Below, one piece after another: positions 8,716-17,210 of a stretch of DNA of 64,000 nt. The position numbers and the translations under genes were made by a program. Source of the stretch: Bact-08 sp964533215 (lineage in GTDB: Bacteria > Bacteroidota > Bacteroidia > Bacteroidales > UBA932). The DNA lies in assembly GCA_964533215.1 (NCBI GenBank), contig CAZHLJ010000001.1, positions 1,302,001 through 1,366,000 of the forward strand, read 5' to 3'. Positions within the stretch are counted from its first letter, which is position 1; each line of letters begins with the position of its first letter. The notes beneath the pieces are model-generated. The model saw only the letters and a list, made by a program, of their open reading frames with translations. It was not told the DNA's origin and searched no databases.

Positions 8716-10092
8716 GGCACCTGTTGTCTGACCGAAGCTGCCGGCAACAACTCCAATCATATCCTTTCTGTAAAAGCATTTGTCCTTAAGCAAGTTCTTG
8801 ACAGCCCCCTTTACAAAATCCTCCTTGCTGTCATAGATATCTGTATAATAGCTGTATACGCCATATGACATTGCTAATTCCCTCATTACATGTTCCTGAT
8901 AACATTTTGCATAGATGGGAATCTTAGGTCTGAAAGCGGATAGGTATCTTCCGGTTCTGCCGGACATTGTGTCCAGTACAATAGCCTTTATGGGAAGACT
9001 TGCCGTGGCATTGACTATACCTTTGGCTAGCACGGCGGCTACAGGCTCTGTCACATCTTCAAGTATAAGCTGATGGAAAGGTTCGTGTTGCTTCTCAATC
9101 TCAAGTGCGATTTTTGTCATAGTCTGCACAGCCTCAAGCGGATATAGCCCATTGGCTGTCTCTCCGCTCAGCATTATTGCATCTGTACTTTGATATATGG
9201 CGTTTGCCACATCTGTAACCTCGGCTCTAGTAGGCCTTGGATGTTCAATCATGGAGTGAAGCATCTGTGTGGCTATGATTACAGGTTTTTTTCTTACATG
9301 GCATTTGGAAATTATATCTCTTTGAATGCTTGGGATTTTCTGATATTCTATCTCAACGCCGAGGTCCCCTCTGGCAACCATGACGCCATAACAGAATGAA
9401 AGTATATCATCTATATTGTTGACACCCTCCTGATTTTCAATTTTGGAAATGATTTTAAGATGGCTGTTGTGATCGTCGAGAATTTTCTGAACGGCTAAGA
9501 GGTCGTCTCTGTTTCTGACAAAAGAGTGGGCAATGAAATCCAGATTATTCTCGATTGCCCAAAGTATAAATTCCCGGTCCCTGTCTGATATTGATGGAAG
9601 TTTAATGCTAACGTTTGGGACGTTGAGGCTCTTCTTACCTTTAATAACCCCTTTGTTGTCCGCAACACAGATCAGTCTTCCGTTACCCTTGCCTGTTGTT
9701 GTAAGCGATATCTCGCCATCGTCAATTAGTATGTTGACCCCGATTGGAACCTCTTCCACGAAATTTGAGTAATTTGTAAAAAGCAGCCCTTTCTTTGAGA
9801 TTCCTGACAAATCATCGGCAAACTCAATTGTCTCGCCAGCCTCAATTGCGAAACCGTTGCTGTTTTCCATTTGTGTTATTCTTATCTCAGGTCCTTTTGT
9901 GTCAATAAGGATTGCAATCCTGTTGGAAACTTTCCTTACATTCTCTACTATTTTCAAAGAAGAGTCCAGAGAAGTGTGGGCTGAGTTAATTCTCACGACA
10001 TTCATTCCGGCACTGTATAATGATTGTATAAACTCAGGATCGCACCTCTTGTCCGATATCGTGCAGATGATCTTGGTTTTCTTTTCGTGCAT
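8674..10092 (-). CDS. pyk: Pyruvate kinase
   Basis: Final ATP-forming step of glycolysis, phosphoenolpyruvate to pyruvate. Seen: N-terminal KTKIICTISDKR, substrate loop MNVVRINSAH, active-site Lys in SKIENQEGV, VARGDLGVE and the signature TQMLHSMIEHPRPTRAEVTDVANAI (no more than the family block). About 472 residues matches the family. The frame is open to 10116, but the promoter element at 10114-10121 covers that ATG, so the start is ATG 10092 (MHEKKTK). With ppdK at 32-35 kb the cell can convert PEP and pyruvate in both directions. The substrate loop reads NSAH rather than the common NFSH. Confidence 0.95.
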   Translation of the reverse strand: MHEKKTKIICTISDKRCDPEFIQSLYSAGMNVVRINSAHTSLDSSLKIVENVRKVSNRIAILIDTKGPEIRITQMENSNGFAIEAGETIEFADDLSGISKKGLLFTNYSNFVEEVPIGVNILIDDGEISLTTTGKGNGRLICVADNKGVIKGKKSLNVPNVSIKLPSISDRDREFILWAIENNLDFIAHSFVRNRDDLLAVQKILDDHNSHLKIISKIENQEGVNNIDDILSFCYGVMVARGDLGVEIEYQKIPSIQRDIISKCHVRKKPVIIATQMLHSMIEHPRPTRAEVTDVANAIYQSTDAIMLSGETANGLYPLEAVQTMTKIALEIEKQHEPFHQLILEDVTEPVAAVLAKGIVNATASLPIKAIVLDTMSGRTGRYLSAFRPKIPIYAKCYQEHVMRELAMSYGVYSYYTDIYDSKEDFVKGAVKNLLKDKCFYRKDMIGVVAGSFGQTTGASFMEISTAMNMIM

Positions 10093-10100
10093 AATTATGT

Positions 10101-10108
10101 TAATTTTG
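10101..10108 (+). promoter_or_regulatory. Candidate xerD promoter -7 element TAATTTTG
   Basis: TAATTTTG on the plus strand, 25 bases before the TTG start at 10134. It lies next to the oppositely directed pyk element at 10114-10121, so the two divergent promoters nearly overlap. Confidence 0.45.
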
Positions 10109-10113
10109 TTTTG

Positions 10114-10121
10114 CAAAAGTA
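10114..10121 (-). promoter_or_regulatory. pyk promoter -7 element TACTTTTG
   Basis: TACTTTTG on the minus strand. Transcription should start about 5-12 bases downstream, leaving a leader of roughly 10-15 bases before ATG 10092. This rules out the upstream in-frame ATG at 10116. Confidence 0.55.
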
Positions 10122-10133
10122 ACTCATTTTTAT

Positions 10134-11048
10134 TTGAAAAAGACCTTTCGTAACAATTTCATAGCAGACTTCGCCTCATACCTGAGACTGGAGAGGTCTC
10201 TATCGGATAATACGATAAGTTCTTACTGTTCCGACATTGGAAAGCTGGATTCTTTTCTCTGCAACAATAATTGCTCAGATGTGCATATTGATCTGGATAA
10301 GGTATCACCTGATCAGCTTTCCGAATTTCTCTTGTTCCAACATGGACTATCGCTCTCTAAAAGATCACAGGCTCGTCTTATAAGCTCTTTGAAGGCTTTC
10401 TATAAATTTCTTGAGATGGAAGGGACTATTGATTCCAATCCTACAGAGCAACTGGACTCGCCAAAGATAAGACCATACCTTCCTGTGGTTCTATCTGTAT
10501 CGGAGGTGGAAAAAATAATTGATTCTGTTGATTTGTCATTGGAAGAGGGTCATAGAAATAAGGCTGTTTTTGAAGTTCTCTATTCCTGCGGGCTAAGGGT
10601 TAGTGAACTTGTAAATCTAAGGATTTCAAATTTATTCCTTTCCGAAGGTTTTATCAAAGTCATGGGAAAGGGGAGCAAGCAGAGGCTTGTGCCGATAGGT
10701 GGACCGGCGACAGATGCCCTGACAATCTACCTTGGTATGCGCAGATTATCAAAAGTAGGCAAAGGTTGCGACGACATTGTCTTCCTGAATAGAAGGGGAG
10801 GGAAGATAAGCCGAGAGATGATATTCATAATTGTCCGAAAGCAAGCAGCTATTGCCGGAATAAGCAAGGAGATATCCCCTCACACTTTCAGGCACTCATT
10901 TGCAACTCATCTAGTTGAAAATGGAGCTGATCTCCGAGTCGTGCAGGAGATGCTTGGGCACGAAAGCATCCTTACAACAGAAATATATACCCATGTAAAC
11001 AGTGAGCGGTGGAGAGAGGGCATACTGCGCTGTCATCCGAGAAAATAA
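10134..11048 (+). CDS. xerD: Tyrosine recombinase XerD
   Basis: Site-specific recombinase that resolves chromosome dimers at dif with XerC. It is 304 residues. The N-terminal SAM-like domain spans residues 1-90. The catalytic set is complete: Arg155 (CGLRVSEL), Lys179 (GKGSKQR), His250 and Arg253 (HTFRHSFATHL), His276 (LGHESI), Tyr285 (TTEIYTHV). No ATG occurs near the expected N terminus; the only suitable start is TTG 10134, giving MKKTFRNN. XerC is possible, but C-terminal wording and length favour XerD. Unlike the recombinase remnant at 18.8 kb it is intact. Confidence 0.88.
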   Translation: MKKTFRNNFIADFASYLRLERSLSDNTISSYCSDIGKLDSFLCNNNCSDVHIDLDKVSPDQLSEFLLFQHGLSLSKRSQARLISSLKAFYKFLEMEGTIDSNPTEQLDSPKIRPYLPVVLSVSEVEKIIDSVDLSLEEGHRNKAVFEVLYSCGLRVSELVNLRISNLFLSEGFIKVMGKGSKQRLVPIGGPATDALTIYLGMRRLSKVGKGCDDIVFLNRRGGKISREMIFIIVRKQAAIAGISKEISPHTFRHSFATHLVENGADLRVVQEMLGHESILTTEIYTHVNSERWREGILRCHPRK

Positions 11049-11051
11049 GGA

Positions 11052-12098
11052 TTATATAAGACTATCCTTGATCTGGCCTGTACAGACAAAGTACTTTTGC
11101 AACACCATAAGTCCGGTAATACGCTCTGTTTTCCTTCTTCGGAACTGATTTGCATATTCATGAGCGTTATCTATAATTGCCTGGGCCTCTTCCGGATGTG
11201 AAATATAGTATTTGAGTCTCTCTTCAAGATTGGAATAATCAGGCTTTATCTCTACATAGTGGTAATCCGGTATAAGGGTTCCCTCCATGTACCATGTCTC
11301 ATATTTTGGTCTTGGCATTACTGCAAGAGAGTTTGAAGACATTACCCATTTAAGATTTGATGCTACGTCATTTCCTTCCAGACACAAAATGAACTTGTAA
11401 TCAAGGTGTCCGTCTATGGACATTGGTTTGACAAGCCATTCAGGATGTCTGTCGAGTTTTTTGTTTGTATTTCCAAGGTTGCACATTGGGTGACCGAAGT
11501 ACATTTCCCAGAATCTTTCACGATGCGGTTGGGCAACAAATGTTCTGCCAATGAGCATGTCCTTCTTTTCAGTAAACTTTTTCTTGTCCTTGACCAATAC
11601 AAAATGACGTGTCTTGTTTAGTGGTAGTATTACTGAATTGGAGTTTTCTCCTTCTATTGGTCTGCTTTTTACAAGTGAAGGAGTAAGTGGCACTCTTGTG
11701 ACATCACCGAAAAGGAACCCCGCTTTGTATCCCTGATCGAAAAATCTTGTATATTCATACGTATCAAATACATATACGCTGCCAGATTTTTTTCCGTTAA
11801 ATATCGCACCGAGCTTAAGTTTGTCCAGCGAAGCCATCTCAGTGCCATCGGCAGCTTTGGAAACAGGTGTTGATGTGAGACCGGTAAGCTTGTTGTAATA
11901 GTTCACACGTCTGGAAATATAATCCTGCTCTGCCTTACTCATTTTCTTAAAACGAGAAAGAATGAGGGTCTTTCTCATTCGGGAGAAAGACCGTGGCATT
12001 ATATATCTGAAACAACTTACAGCGTAATACAGGAACTTGTTGTTCCTCCGATTTTTCCTCATGGGAAATTTACAATTTACAGGCATCTTTATTCCCAC
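11052..12098 (-). CDS. Glycosyltransferase family 90 (LpsA/CAP10-like)
   Basis: Cytoplasmic or peripheral glycosyltransferase, probably adding a sugar to lipopolysaccharide or another surface glycan. Recognised from the CAP10/LpsA pattern: an acceptor-region block with HPEWLVKPMSIDGHLDYKF, the GNDVASNLKWVMSSNSLAVMP segment, then WYMEGTLIPDYHYVEI and ISHPEEAQAIIDNAHEYANQF. Length 348 is normal. Three in-frame ATGs are possible: 12098 (overlapping guaA by 10 bp), 12086 and 12062. The last (MRKNRRNN) avoids the overlap, but I cannot decide. Probably cotranscribed with guaA. Donor and acceptor sugars are not evident. Confidence 0.8.
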   Translation of the reverse strand: MGIKMPVNCKFPMRKNRRNNKFLYYAVSCFRYIMPRSFSRMRKTLILSRFKKMSKAEQDYISRRVNYYNKLTGLTSTPVSKAADGTEMASLDKLKLGAIFNGKKSGSVYVFDTYEYTRFFDQGYKAGFLFGDVTRVPLTPSLVKSRPIEGENSNSVILPLNKTRHFVLVKDKKKFTEKKDMLIGRTFVAQPHRERFWEMYFGHPMCNLGNTNKKLDRHPEWLVKPMSIDGHLDYKFILCLEGNDVASNLKWVMSSNSLAVMPRPKYETWYMEGTLIPDYHYVEIKPDYSNLEERLKYYISHPEEAQAIIDNAHEYANQFRRRKTERITGLMVLQKYFVCTGQIKDSLI

Positions 12099-13618
12099 TC
12101 AATTGTTGCTGGTGGTTTTGAGGATATGTCATAGACAACCCTGTTCACTCCTTTTACTTTATTTATTATGTCGTTGGAGACTTTTGCAAGAAATTCGTAA
12201 GGAAGATGTACCCAGTCTGCTGTCATTCCATCAGTAGAGGTAACAGCCCTCAAGGCTATTGTGTATTCATATGTCCTTTCATCTCCCATGACACCGACAC
12301 TCTTGATTGGAAGAAGTATTGTTGCTGCCTGCCATACTTTATCATAGAGGTCAGCATCTCTCAGACCCTGTATGAAGTGGAAGTCTGCCTCCTTAAGAAT
12401 GTCCAGCTTCTCTTTTGTTATCTCACCTAAAACGCGTATTCCAAGACCTGGTCCGGGGAAAGGATGTCGTGATATCAGTTCGTTTTTGATACCCAATGCG
12501 CGGCCGACCCTGCGTACTTCATCTTTGAAAAGAGAACGCAAAGGCTCGACTATCTTCAGTTTCATATAGTCTGGAAGTCCTCCCACGTTGTGGTGTGACT
12601 TGATGGTTGCACTTGGACCGTTCACAGAGGATGATTCGATTACATCCGGATATATTGTCCCTTGTGCCAGCCATGAAGCGTTTTCCACCTTGTGTGCCTC
12701 GGCATCAAAAACTTCAATAAAGACTCTTCCTATTGCCTTTCTCTTTTTTTCAGGATCTGATATCCCTTTGAGTGCACTGAGGAATTTTTCGCCTGCATCA
12801 ACCCCGGTTACATTCAGCCCCATGTCTTTATATGATTCAAGAACCGAAGAGAATTCATCTTTTCTTAAAAGGCCGTTGTCAACAAATATACAGTGTAGGT
12901 TTTTACCTATGGCCTTATGAAGAAGCACAGCGGCAACGGTAGAGTCTACACCACCTGAGAGTCCGAGTATCACACTGTCGCTTCCGATCTTATCCTTCAG
13001 CTCTTTTACAGTGCTTTCTATAAATGAGTCAGGTGTCCAGTCTCCTTTGCATCCGCATATCGTTTTGACAAAATTTTCAAGAATCTGAGGTCCGAATTCA
13101 GTATGAAAAACTTCCGGATGAAACTGTACTGCAAAAGTCTCTTCTCCATCTATACGGTATGCAGCATTTGCAATGTCCCCTGTAGATGCTACTGGTATGG
13201 CTCCTTCAGGAAGTCTGGATATGGTATCACCATGAGACATCCATACTTGTGAGTTGCTTGGTATGTTCTTAAACAATGGACAGCTTGAATCGTCTACTTG
13301 CAGCATTGCACGGCCATATTCTCTAGCCAATGATGCATTGACTTCACCGCCAAAGTGTTGAGCGAGATACTGAGCACCATAGCAGACTGCCATTAATGGT
13401 AATTTCCCCTTTATATTTGACAGATCAACTCTCGGCGCCTGTGGGTCTCTTACAGAAAAAGGACTGCCGGAAAGAATTACCCCTTTGACACTTGAATCCA
13501 GTTCAGGGATTTTATTAAAAGGAGCAATCTCGCAATATACATTAAGTTCCCTCAACCTGCGTCCAATCAGCTGAGTAAATTGAGAACCAAAGTCCAGAAT
13601 GATTATTTTTTCTACCAT
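12089..13618 (-). CDS. guaA: GMP synthase (glutamine-hydrolysing)
   Basis: Converts XMP to GMP using glutamine ammonia and ATP. The N-terminal class I amidotransferase has nucleophile Cys79 (AVCYGAQ) and the His-Glu pair in FAVQFHPEVFHTEFG. The ATP-pyrophosphatase domain begins with the P-loop LGLSGGVDSTVAA near residue 220. The C-terminal dimerisation domain ends in the typical KPPATIEWE. The 509 residues are full length. It starts from its own TAnnTTTG element and runs into the GT90 gene. Confidence 0.97.
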   Translation of the reverse strand: MVEKIIILDFGSQFTQLIGRRLRELNVYCEIAPFNKIPELDSSVKGVILSGSPFSVRDPQAPRVDLSNIKGKLPLMAVCYGAQYLAQHFGGEVNASLAREYGRAMLQVDDSSCPLFKNIPSNSQVWMSHGDTISRLPEGAIPVASTGDIANAAYRIDGEETFAVQFHPEVFHTEFGPQILENFVKTICGCKGDWTPDSFIESTVKELKDKIGSDSVILGLSGGVDSTVAAVLLHKAIGKNLHCIFVDNGLLRKDEFSSVLESYKDMGLNVTGVDAGEKFLSALKGISDPEKKRKAIGRVFIEVFDAEAHKVENASWLAQGTIYPDVIESSSVNGPSATIKSHHNVGGLPDYMKLKIVEPLRSLFKDEVRRVGRALGIKNELISRHPFPGPGLGIRVLGEITKEKLDILKEADFHFIQGLRDADLYDKVWQAATILLPIKSVGVMGDERTYEYTIALRAVTSTDGMTADWVHLPYEFLAKVSNDIINKVKGVNRVVYDISSKPPATIEWE

Positions 13619-13647
13619 TAGGTAATTATTTTTCGTAAATTAACCCG

Positions 13648-13655
13648 CAAAAATA
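13648..13655 (-). promoter_or_regulatory. guaA promoter -7 element TATTTTTG
   Basis: TATTTTTG on the minus strand, 29 bases before ATG 13618. It sits 13 bases from the divergent typA element, in a 67-bp intergenic region. Confidence 0.5.
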
Positions 13656-13667
13656 ATATTTTATATC

Positions 13668-13675
13668 TACTTTTG
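13668..13675 (+). promoter_or_regulatory. typA promoter -7 element TACTTTTG
   Basis: TACTTTTG ends only 10 bases before ATG 13686. At the spacing seen for the ssrA promoter (11 bases between element and RNA 5' end), transcription would begin at the start codon itself, implying a leaderless or almost leaderless mRNA. Confidence 0.5.
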
Positions 13676-13685
13676 CCGCCTAATT

Positions 13686-15482
13686 ATGCAAAAAATAAGA
13701 AATATTGCCATTATCGCACACGTAGACCATGGCAAAACCACACTTGTGGACAGAATGATTCTCCAGGCAACGATAGCCAGAGATGCAGAAAAGATGGGAG
13801 AGCTGATCATGGACAGCAACGACCTGGAAAGAGAGAGAGGGATTACGATCCTTGCTAAAAATGTATCCGTTCCATATAAAGACTATAAGATAAACATTAT
13901 TGACACTCCAGGCCATGCTGATTTTGGAGGTGAAGTTGAGAGGGTGCTCAATATGGTTGATGGGGTTCTTCTTTTGGTGGACGCTTTTGAAGGAACAATG
14001 CCTCAGACTCGCTTTGTGCTTCAAAAAGCTATAGAGATGGGCAAGAAACCTATTGTAGTCATTAATAAGGTTGATAAACTAAACTGTCGTCCTGATGATG
14101 TGAATGAACAGGTCTTCGACCTTATGTTCAGCCTTAATGCCACCGAAGAGCAGCTTGATTTTAAAACTGTTTACGGAAGCGCAAAACAGGGGTGGATGTC
14201 TCTTGACTGGAGAAAGCCTGCTACCGATATTACGGCTCTTTTGGATACAATCCTTGAGGAGATTCCAGAACCGGAGATGTTGGAAGGAACTCCGCAGATG
14301 CTTATATCATCGCTGGAATATTCTCCATATGTAGGCCGTATTGCAATCGGCAGGTTGAGAAGAGGTTCGCTTAAGCCTGGAATGGCTGTCTCTCTTTGCA
14401 AGAGGGATGGAACCAAGGAGAAGTCAAGGATTAAGGATATTATGATTTATCTTGGCATAGAAAAAGTAAAGTCTGATGAGGTTCTCAGTGGCGATATTTG
14501 TGCTGTAGTGGGTATCGATGGCTTTGAGATAGGTGATACCATTGCTGATATTGAGAATCCGGAGGCACTTCCACCAATTGCTGTGGATGAGCCTACTATG
14601 AGTATGCTATTTACCATAAACGACTCTCCTTTCTTTGGAAAAGAGGGCAAGTTCGTAACTTCACGACATCTTAAAGAGAGGTTGGAAAAGGAGTTGGAGA
14701 AAAATCTGGCTTTAAGGGTAAAGGATGGACTTACTGCGGATTCATTCGTTGTGAGCGGAAGGGGTATCCTTCACCTCTCTATTTTGATTGAGACCATGCG
14801 CAGGGAGGGATTCGAACTTCAGGTAGGACAGCCTAAGGTTCTGGATAAAACTATAAATGGTGTGCGTTGCGAACCAATGGAGCACCTTACGATTGATGTT
14901 CCTGAAGATATGGTAGGTAAAGGTATTGAGATGGCAACTCGCCGTAAAGGCAGTCTTCTTCATATGGAACACAGGGGAGACAGGGTGCATCTGGATTTTG
15001 ATATTCCTACAAGAGGATTGATTGGATTGAGGAGCAACCTGATGACTGCAACTCAGGGGGAGGCTGTCGTAGCTCACCGCTTTAAATCGTATGAGCCGTT
15101 CAAGGGTGATATCGAAAAACGCAGCAATGGCTCTCTGGTTGCTCTCGAGACAGGATTGGCAGTGGCTTATGCAATGGATAAATTACAGGATAGGGGTAAA
15201 TTCTTCATTCATCCGGGTGATGAGATCTATTCAGGTCAGGTTATCGGTGAACATTCCAGGGCAGACGATCTGGGTATCAATATCTGCAAAACAAAGAAGC
15301 TCACCAATGTGAGAGCTTCGGGTACAGATGATAAGGCAATTCTTGTTCCTCCCATTATTTTCAGTCTGGAAGAGGCTCTTGAGTATATTCAAGAAGATGA
15401 GTTGGTTGAAGTGACACCAAAATCTATGAGACTCCGTAAAACATATCTTGACGAGAACGAAAGAAAAAGAAGAAAGGGTTAA
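13686..15482 (+). CDS. typA: Ribosome-associated GTPase TypA/BipA
   Basis: Translational GTPase related to EF-G that helps 50S subunit assembly and stress adaptation. G1 AHVDHGKTTL is at residues 10-19. Switch II is IIDTPGHADFGGEVERV. G4 is NKVDK. The typical BipA C-terminal domain contains HRGDRVHLDFDIPTRGLIGLR and FFIHPGDEIYSGQVIGEHSR. The 598 residues match the family, and the start MQKIRNIAII is the family norm. It stands between divergent guaA and the separately promoted yceD operon. Confidence 0.96.
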   Translation: MQKIRNIAIIAHVDHGKTTLVDRMILQATIARDAEKMGELIMDSNDLERERGITILAKNVSVPYKDYKINIIDTPGHADFGGEVERVLNMVDGVLLLVDAFEGTMPQTRFVLQKAIEMGKKPIVVINKVDKLNCRPDDVNEQVFDLMFSLNATEEQLDFKTVYGSAKQGWMSLDWRKPATDITALLDTILEEIPEPEMLEGTPQMLISSLEYSPYVGRIAIGRLRRGSLKPGMAVSLCKRDGTKEKSRIKDIMIYLGIEKVKSDEVLSGDICAVVGIDGFEIGDTIADIENPEALPPIAVDEPTMSMLFTINDSPFFGKEGKFVTSRHLKERLEKELEKNLALRVKDGLTADSFVVSGRGILHLSILIETMRREGFELQVGQPKVLDKTINGVRCEPMEHLTIDVPEDMVGKGIEMATRRKGSLLHMEHRGDRVHLDFDIPTRGLIGLRSNLMTATQGEAVVAHRFKSYEPFKGDIEKRSNGSLVALETGLAVAYAMDKLQDRGKFFIHPGDEIYSGQVIGEHSRADDLGINICKTKKLTNVRASGTDDKAILVPPIIFSLEEALEYIQEDELVEVTPKSMRLRKTYLDENERKRRKG

Positions 15483-15486
15483 TAGG

Positions 15487-15516
15487 TTGCTATTTTCAAA
15501 AAAAAGTTTAACTTTG
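15487..15516 (+). promoter_or_regulatory. Promoter of the yceD-rpmF-plsX-fabH operon
   Basis: TTG (15487-15489), a 19-base spacer and TAACTTTG (15509-15516) match the full Bacteroidota -33/-7 promoter. It lies directly after the typA stop and 16 bases before ATG 15533. This is one of the two best promoters in the window. Confidence 0.75.
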
Positions 15517-15532
15517 CGGGCTCATTTTATTT

Positions 15533-16054
15533 ATGGGAAAGAGTTCTAATAGAGATTACACAATTCCTATCAAAGGATTGTCAACAGGCAGACATGATTT
15601 CAATTTTACCATTGACCATGCCTTCTTTGATGAATTTGGGAACTCTGACATAATGGATGCATCTCTGGTCGTTGAGGTTGTGCTGGAGAGGGAGATTGCA
15701 TGGATGAGGATAGAGAGTGATATTAAAGGTGAAGTGGGAGTTGAGTGTGACAGATGTCTGGAAGAGGTTAAGCTGCCACTGGAGACCAAGGCAAGTTTGT
15801 TGGTGAAGTTTGTAAGAAGCGAAGGGGAAACAGATGATGATGAGGTTATAACACTCGATCCTAATGAAAGTGAGTTGGATCTCAGACAGTTTTTCTATGA
15901 TTATATCTGCCTGGCCCTGCCACTTCAAAAAGTACATAATGAGGGAGATTGTGACCCGGAAATGATTGCCAGGTTGAATGCTGCCGGAGAAGTGAAGAAG
16001 AGTACAGGGGAGAAAGGCTCTCCTTTTGACAAATTGAAAGATTTATTGAATTAA
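15533..16054 (+). CDS. yceD: YceD/DUF177 family protein
   Basis: Small acidic protein of 173 residues with the CxxC motif of the family (ECDRCLEEV, Cys72 and Cys75) and an acidic second half (SEGETDDDEVITLDPNESELDL). YceD-family genes lie upstream of rpmF in many bacteria and are linked to 23S rRNA and L32 accumulation; here too the next gene is rpmF, 21 bp on. The exact role is not settled. First gene of the operon. Confidence 0.88.
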   Translation: MGKSSNRDYTIPIKGLSTGRHDFNFTIDHAFFDEFGNSDIMDASLVVEVVLEREIAWMRIESDIKGEVGVECDRCLEEVKLPLETKASLLVKFVRSEGETDDDEVITLDPNESELDLRQFFYDYICLALPLQKVHNEGDCDPEMIARLNAAGEVKKSTGEKGSPFDKLKDLLN

Positions 16055-16075
16055 TACAGTTTAAAATATTTTATA

Positions 16076-16258
16076 ATGGCACATCCGAAACACAAAATTT
16101 CAAGACAACGCAGAAACAAGCGTAGAACTCATGATAAGGCACCACTTCCTACTCTTGGTACTTGTTCAAATTGCGGTGCTGCTGTACTTTATCACCGAGT
16201 TTGCCCAGAGTGCGGCTTTTATAGAGGTCGTCTCGTGATTGAAAAGGCGTCATCATAG
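16076..16258 (+). CDS. rpmF: 50S ribosomal protein L32
   Basis: A 60-residue basic ribosomal protein with the start MAHPKHKISRQRRNKRR and a zinc ribbon formed by Cys30, Cys33, Cys43 and Cys46 (CSNC...CPEC). All four cysteines are present, so this is the zinc-binding form. It sits between yceD and plsX, the usual order. Confidence 0.97.
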   Translation: MAHPKHKISRQRRNKRRTHDKAPLPTLGTCSNCGAAVLYHRVCPECGFYRGRLVIEKASS

Positions 16259-16262
16259 TGAA

Positions 16263-17210
16263 ATGAGGATCGGTCTGGATGTTATGGGTGGCGACTACGC
16301 CCCGCAGAACATTGTTTTGGGGGCTATTCAATCCTACTCAGATCTTCAAACCGGCACTGTCCTATACCTTTTAGGTGATCAGTTAGAGATTACCGAGATC
16401 TGTCGTAATTGTGACTTTGATCCCGGTAATTTTGTGATAATACACTGTTCACAAACTATCCTGATGGGAGAAAATGCTGTCAGGTCGTATCAGAAGAAAA
16501 CCGACTCAAGTATTGTAGTCGGCTTTAATATGCTCAAGAATGGCCAGATCGATGCGTTGGCCAGTGCCGGTAATACAGGTGTCATGCTCGCCGGTTCGTA
16601 CAATACTCTCAGACCCCTGCCCGGTGTCCTGAGGCCATGCATCTCTGTAGAGATACCCCTCCCGAATGGGAAAAAGATTCTTATGCTGGACGTGGGGTTC
16701 AATACAGACAGTAAGCCAGATGTTCTTTATCAGTTTGGGATTCTTGGTTCAATTTATGCCCGTACTATGATGGGCGTTGATAACCCAAGAGTTGCGTTGC
16801 TTAACATTGGAGAGGAGGAGGAGAAAGGCAATATGGTAACCAAAGAGGCCTTCAGGTTGATGTCAGATTCGTTGGACTTCAACTTTGTTGGTAATATGGA
16901 GGCGAACCATGTTTTTTCCGGAGATATAGCAGATGTACTTGTTACAGATGGTTTTTCCGGGAATATTTGTCTGAAGCAGGCAGAGGGAATGTACAATCTT
17001 ATTAAGGAGTTAGGCATTGAAAACAACTATCTGGAGGGATTTAATTATGAAAACTACGGAGGTACACCGGTTCTGGGTATTTCTGCACCAGTAATAATTG
17101 GTCATGGGGCGTCCAGTCCGCGGGCTGTATCAAACATGATATTTCAAGCGGAAAGGTCTTTGAACAAAAATCTTGTAGACAAAATTAAAAAGGCAATGTT
17201 TTATGAGTAA
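16263..17210 (+). CDS. plsX: Phosphate acyltransferase PlsX
   Basis: Makes acyl-phosphate from acyl-ACP for phosphatidic acid synthesis. It begins with the family motif IGLDVMGGDYAP and contains ALASAGNTGVMLAGS, LLNIGEEEEKGN and DVLVTDGFSGNICLK. With ATG 16263 it is 315 residues; the 8-residue upstream extension (MKRRHHSE) overlaps rpmF and is rejected. It overlaps fabH by 8 bases (ATGAGTAA), so the two are translationally coupled. Confidence 0.95.
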   Translation: MRIGLDVMGGDYAPQNIVLGAIQSYSDLQTGTVLYLLGDQLEITEICRNCDFDPGNFVIIHCSQTILMGENAVRSYQKKTDSSIVVGFNMLKNGQIDALASAGNTGVMLAGSYNTLRPLPGVLRPCISVEIPLPNGKKILMLDVGFNTDSKPDVLYQFGILGSIYARTMMGVDNPRVALLNIGEEEEKGNMVTKEAFRLMSDSLDFNFVGNMEANHVFSGDIADVLVTDGFSGNICLKQAEGMYNLIKELGIENNYLEGFNYENYGGTPVLGISAPVIIGHGASSPRAVSNMIFQAERSLNKNLVDKIKKAMFYE

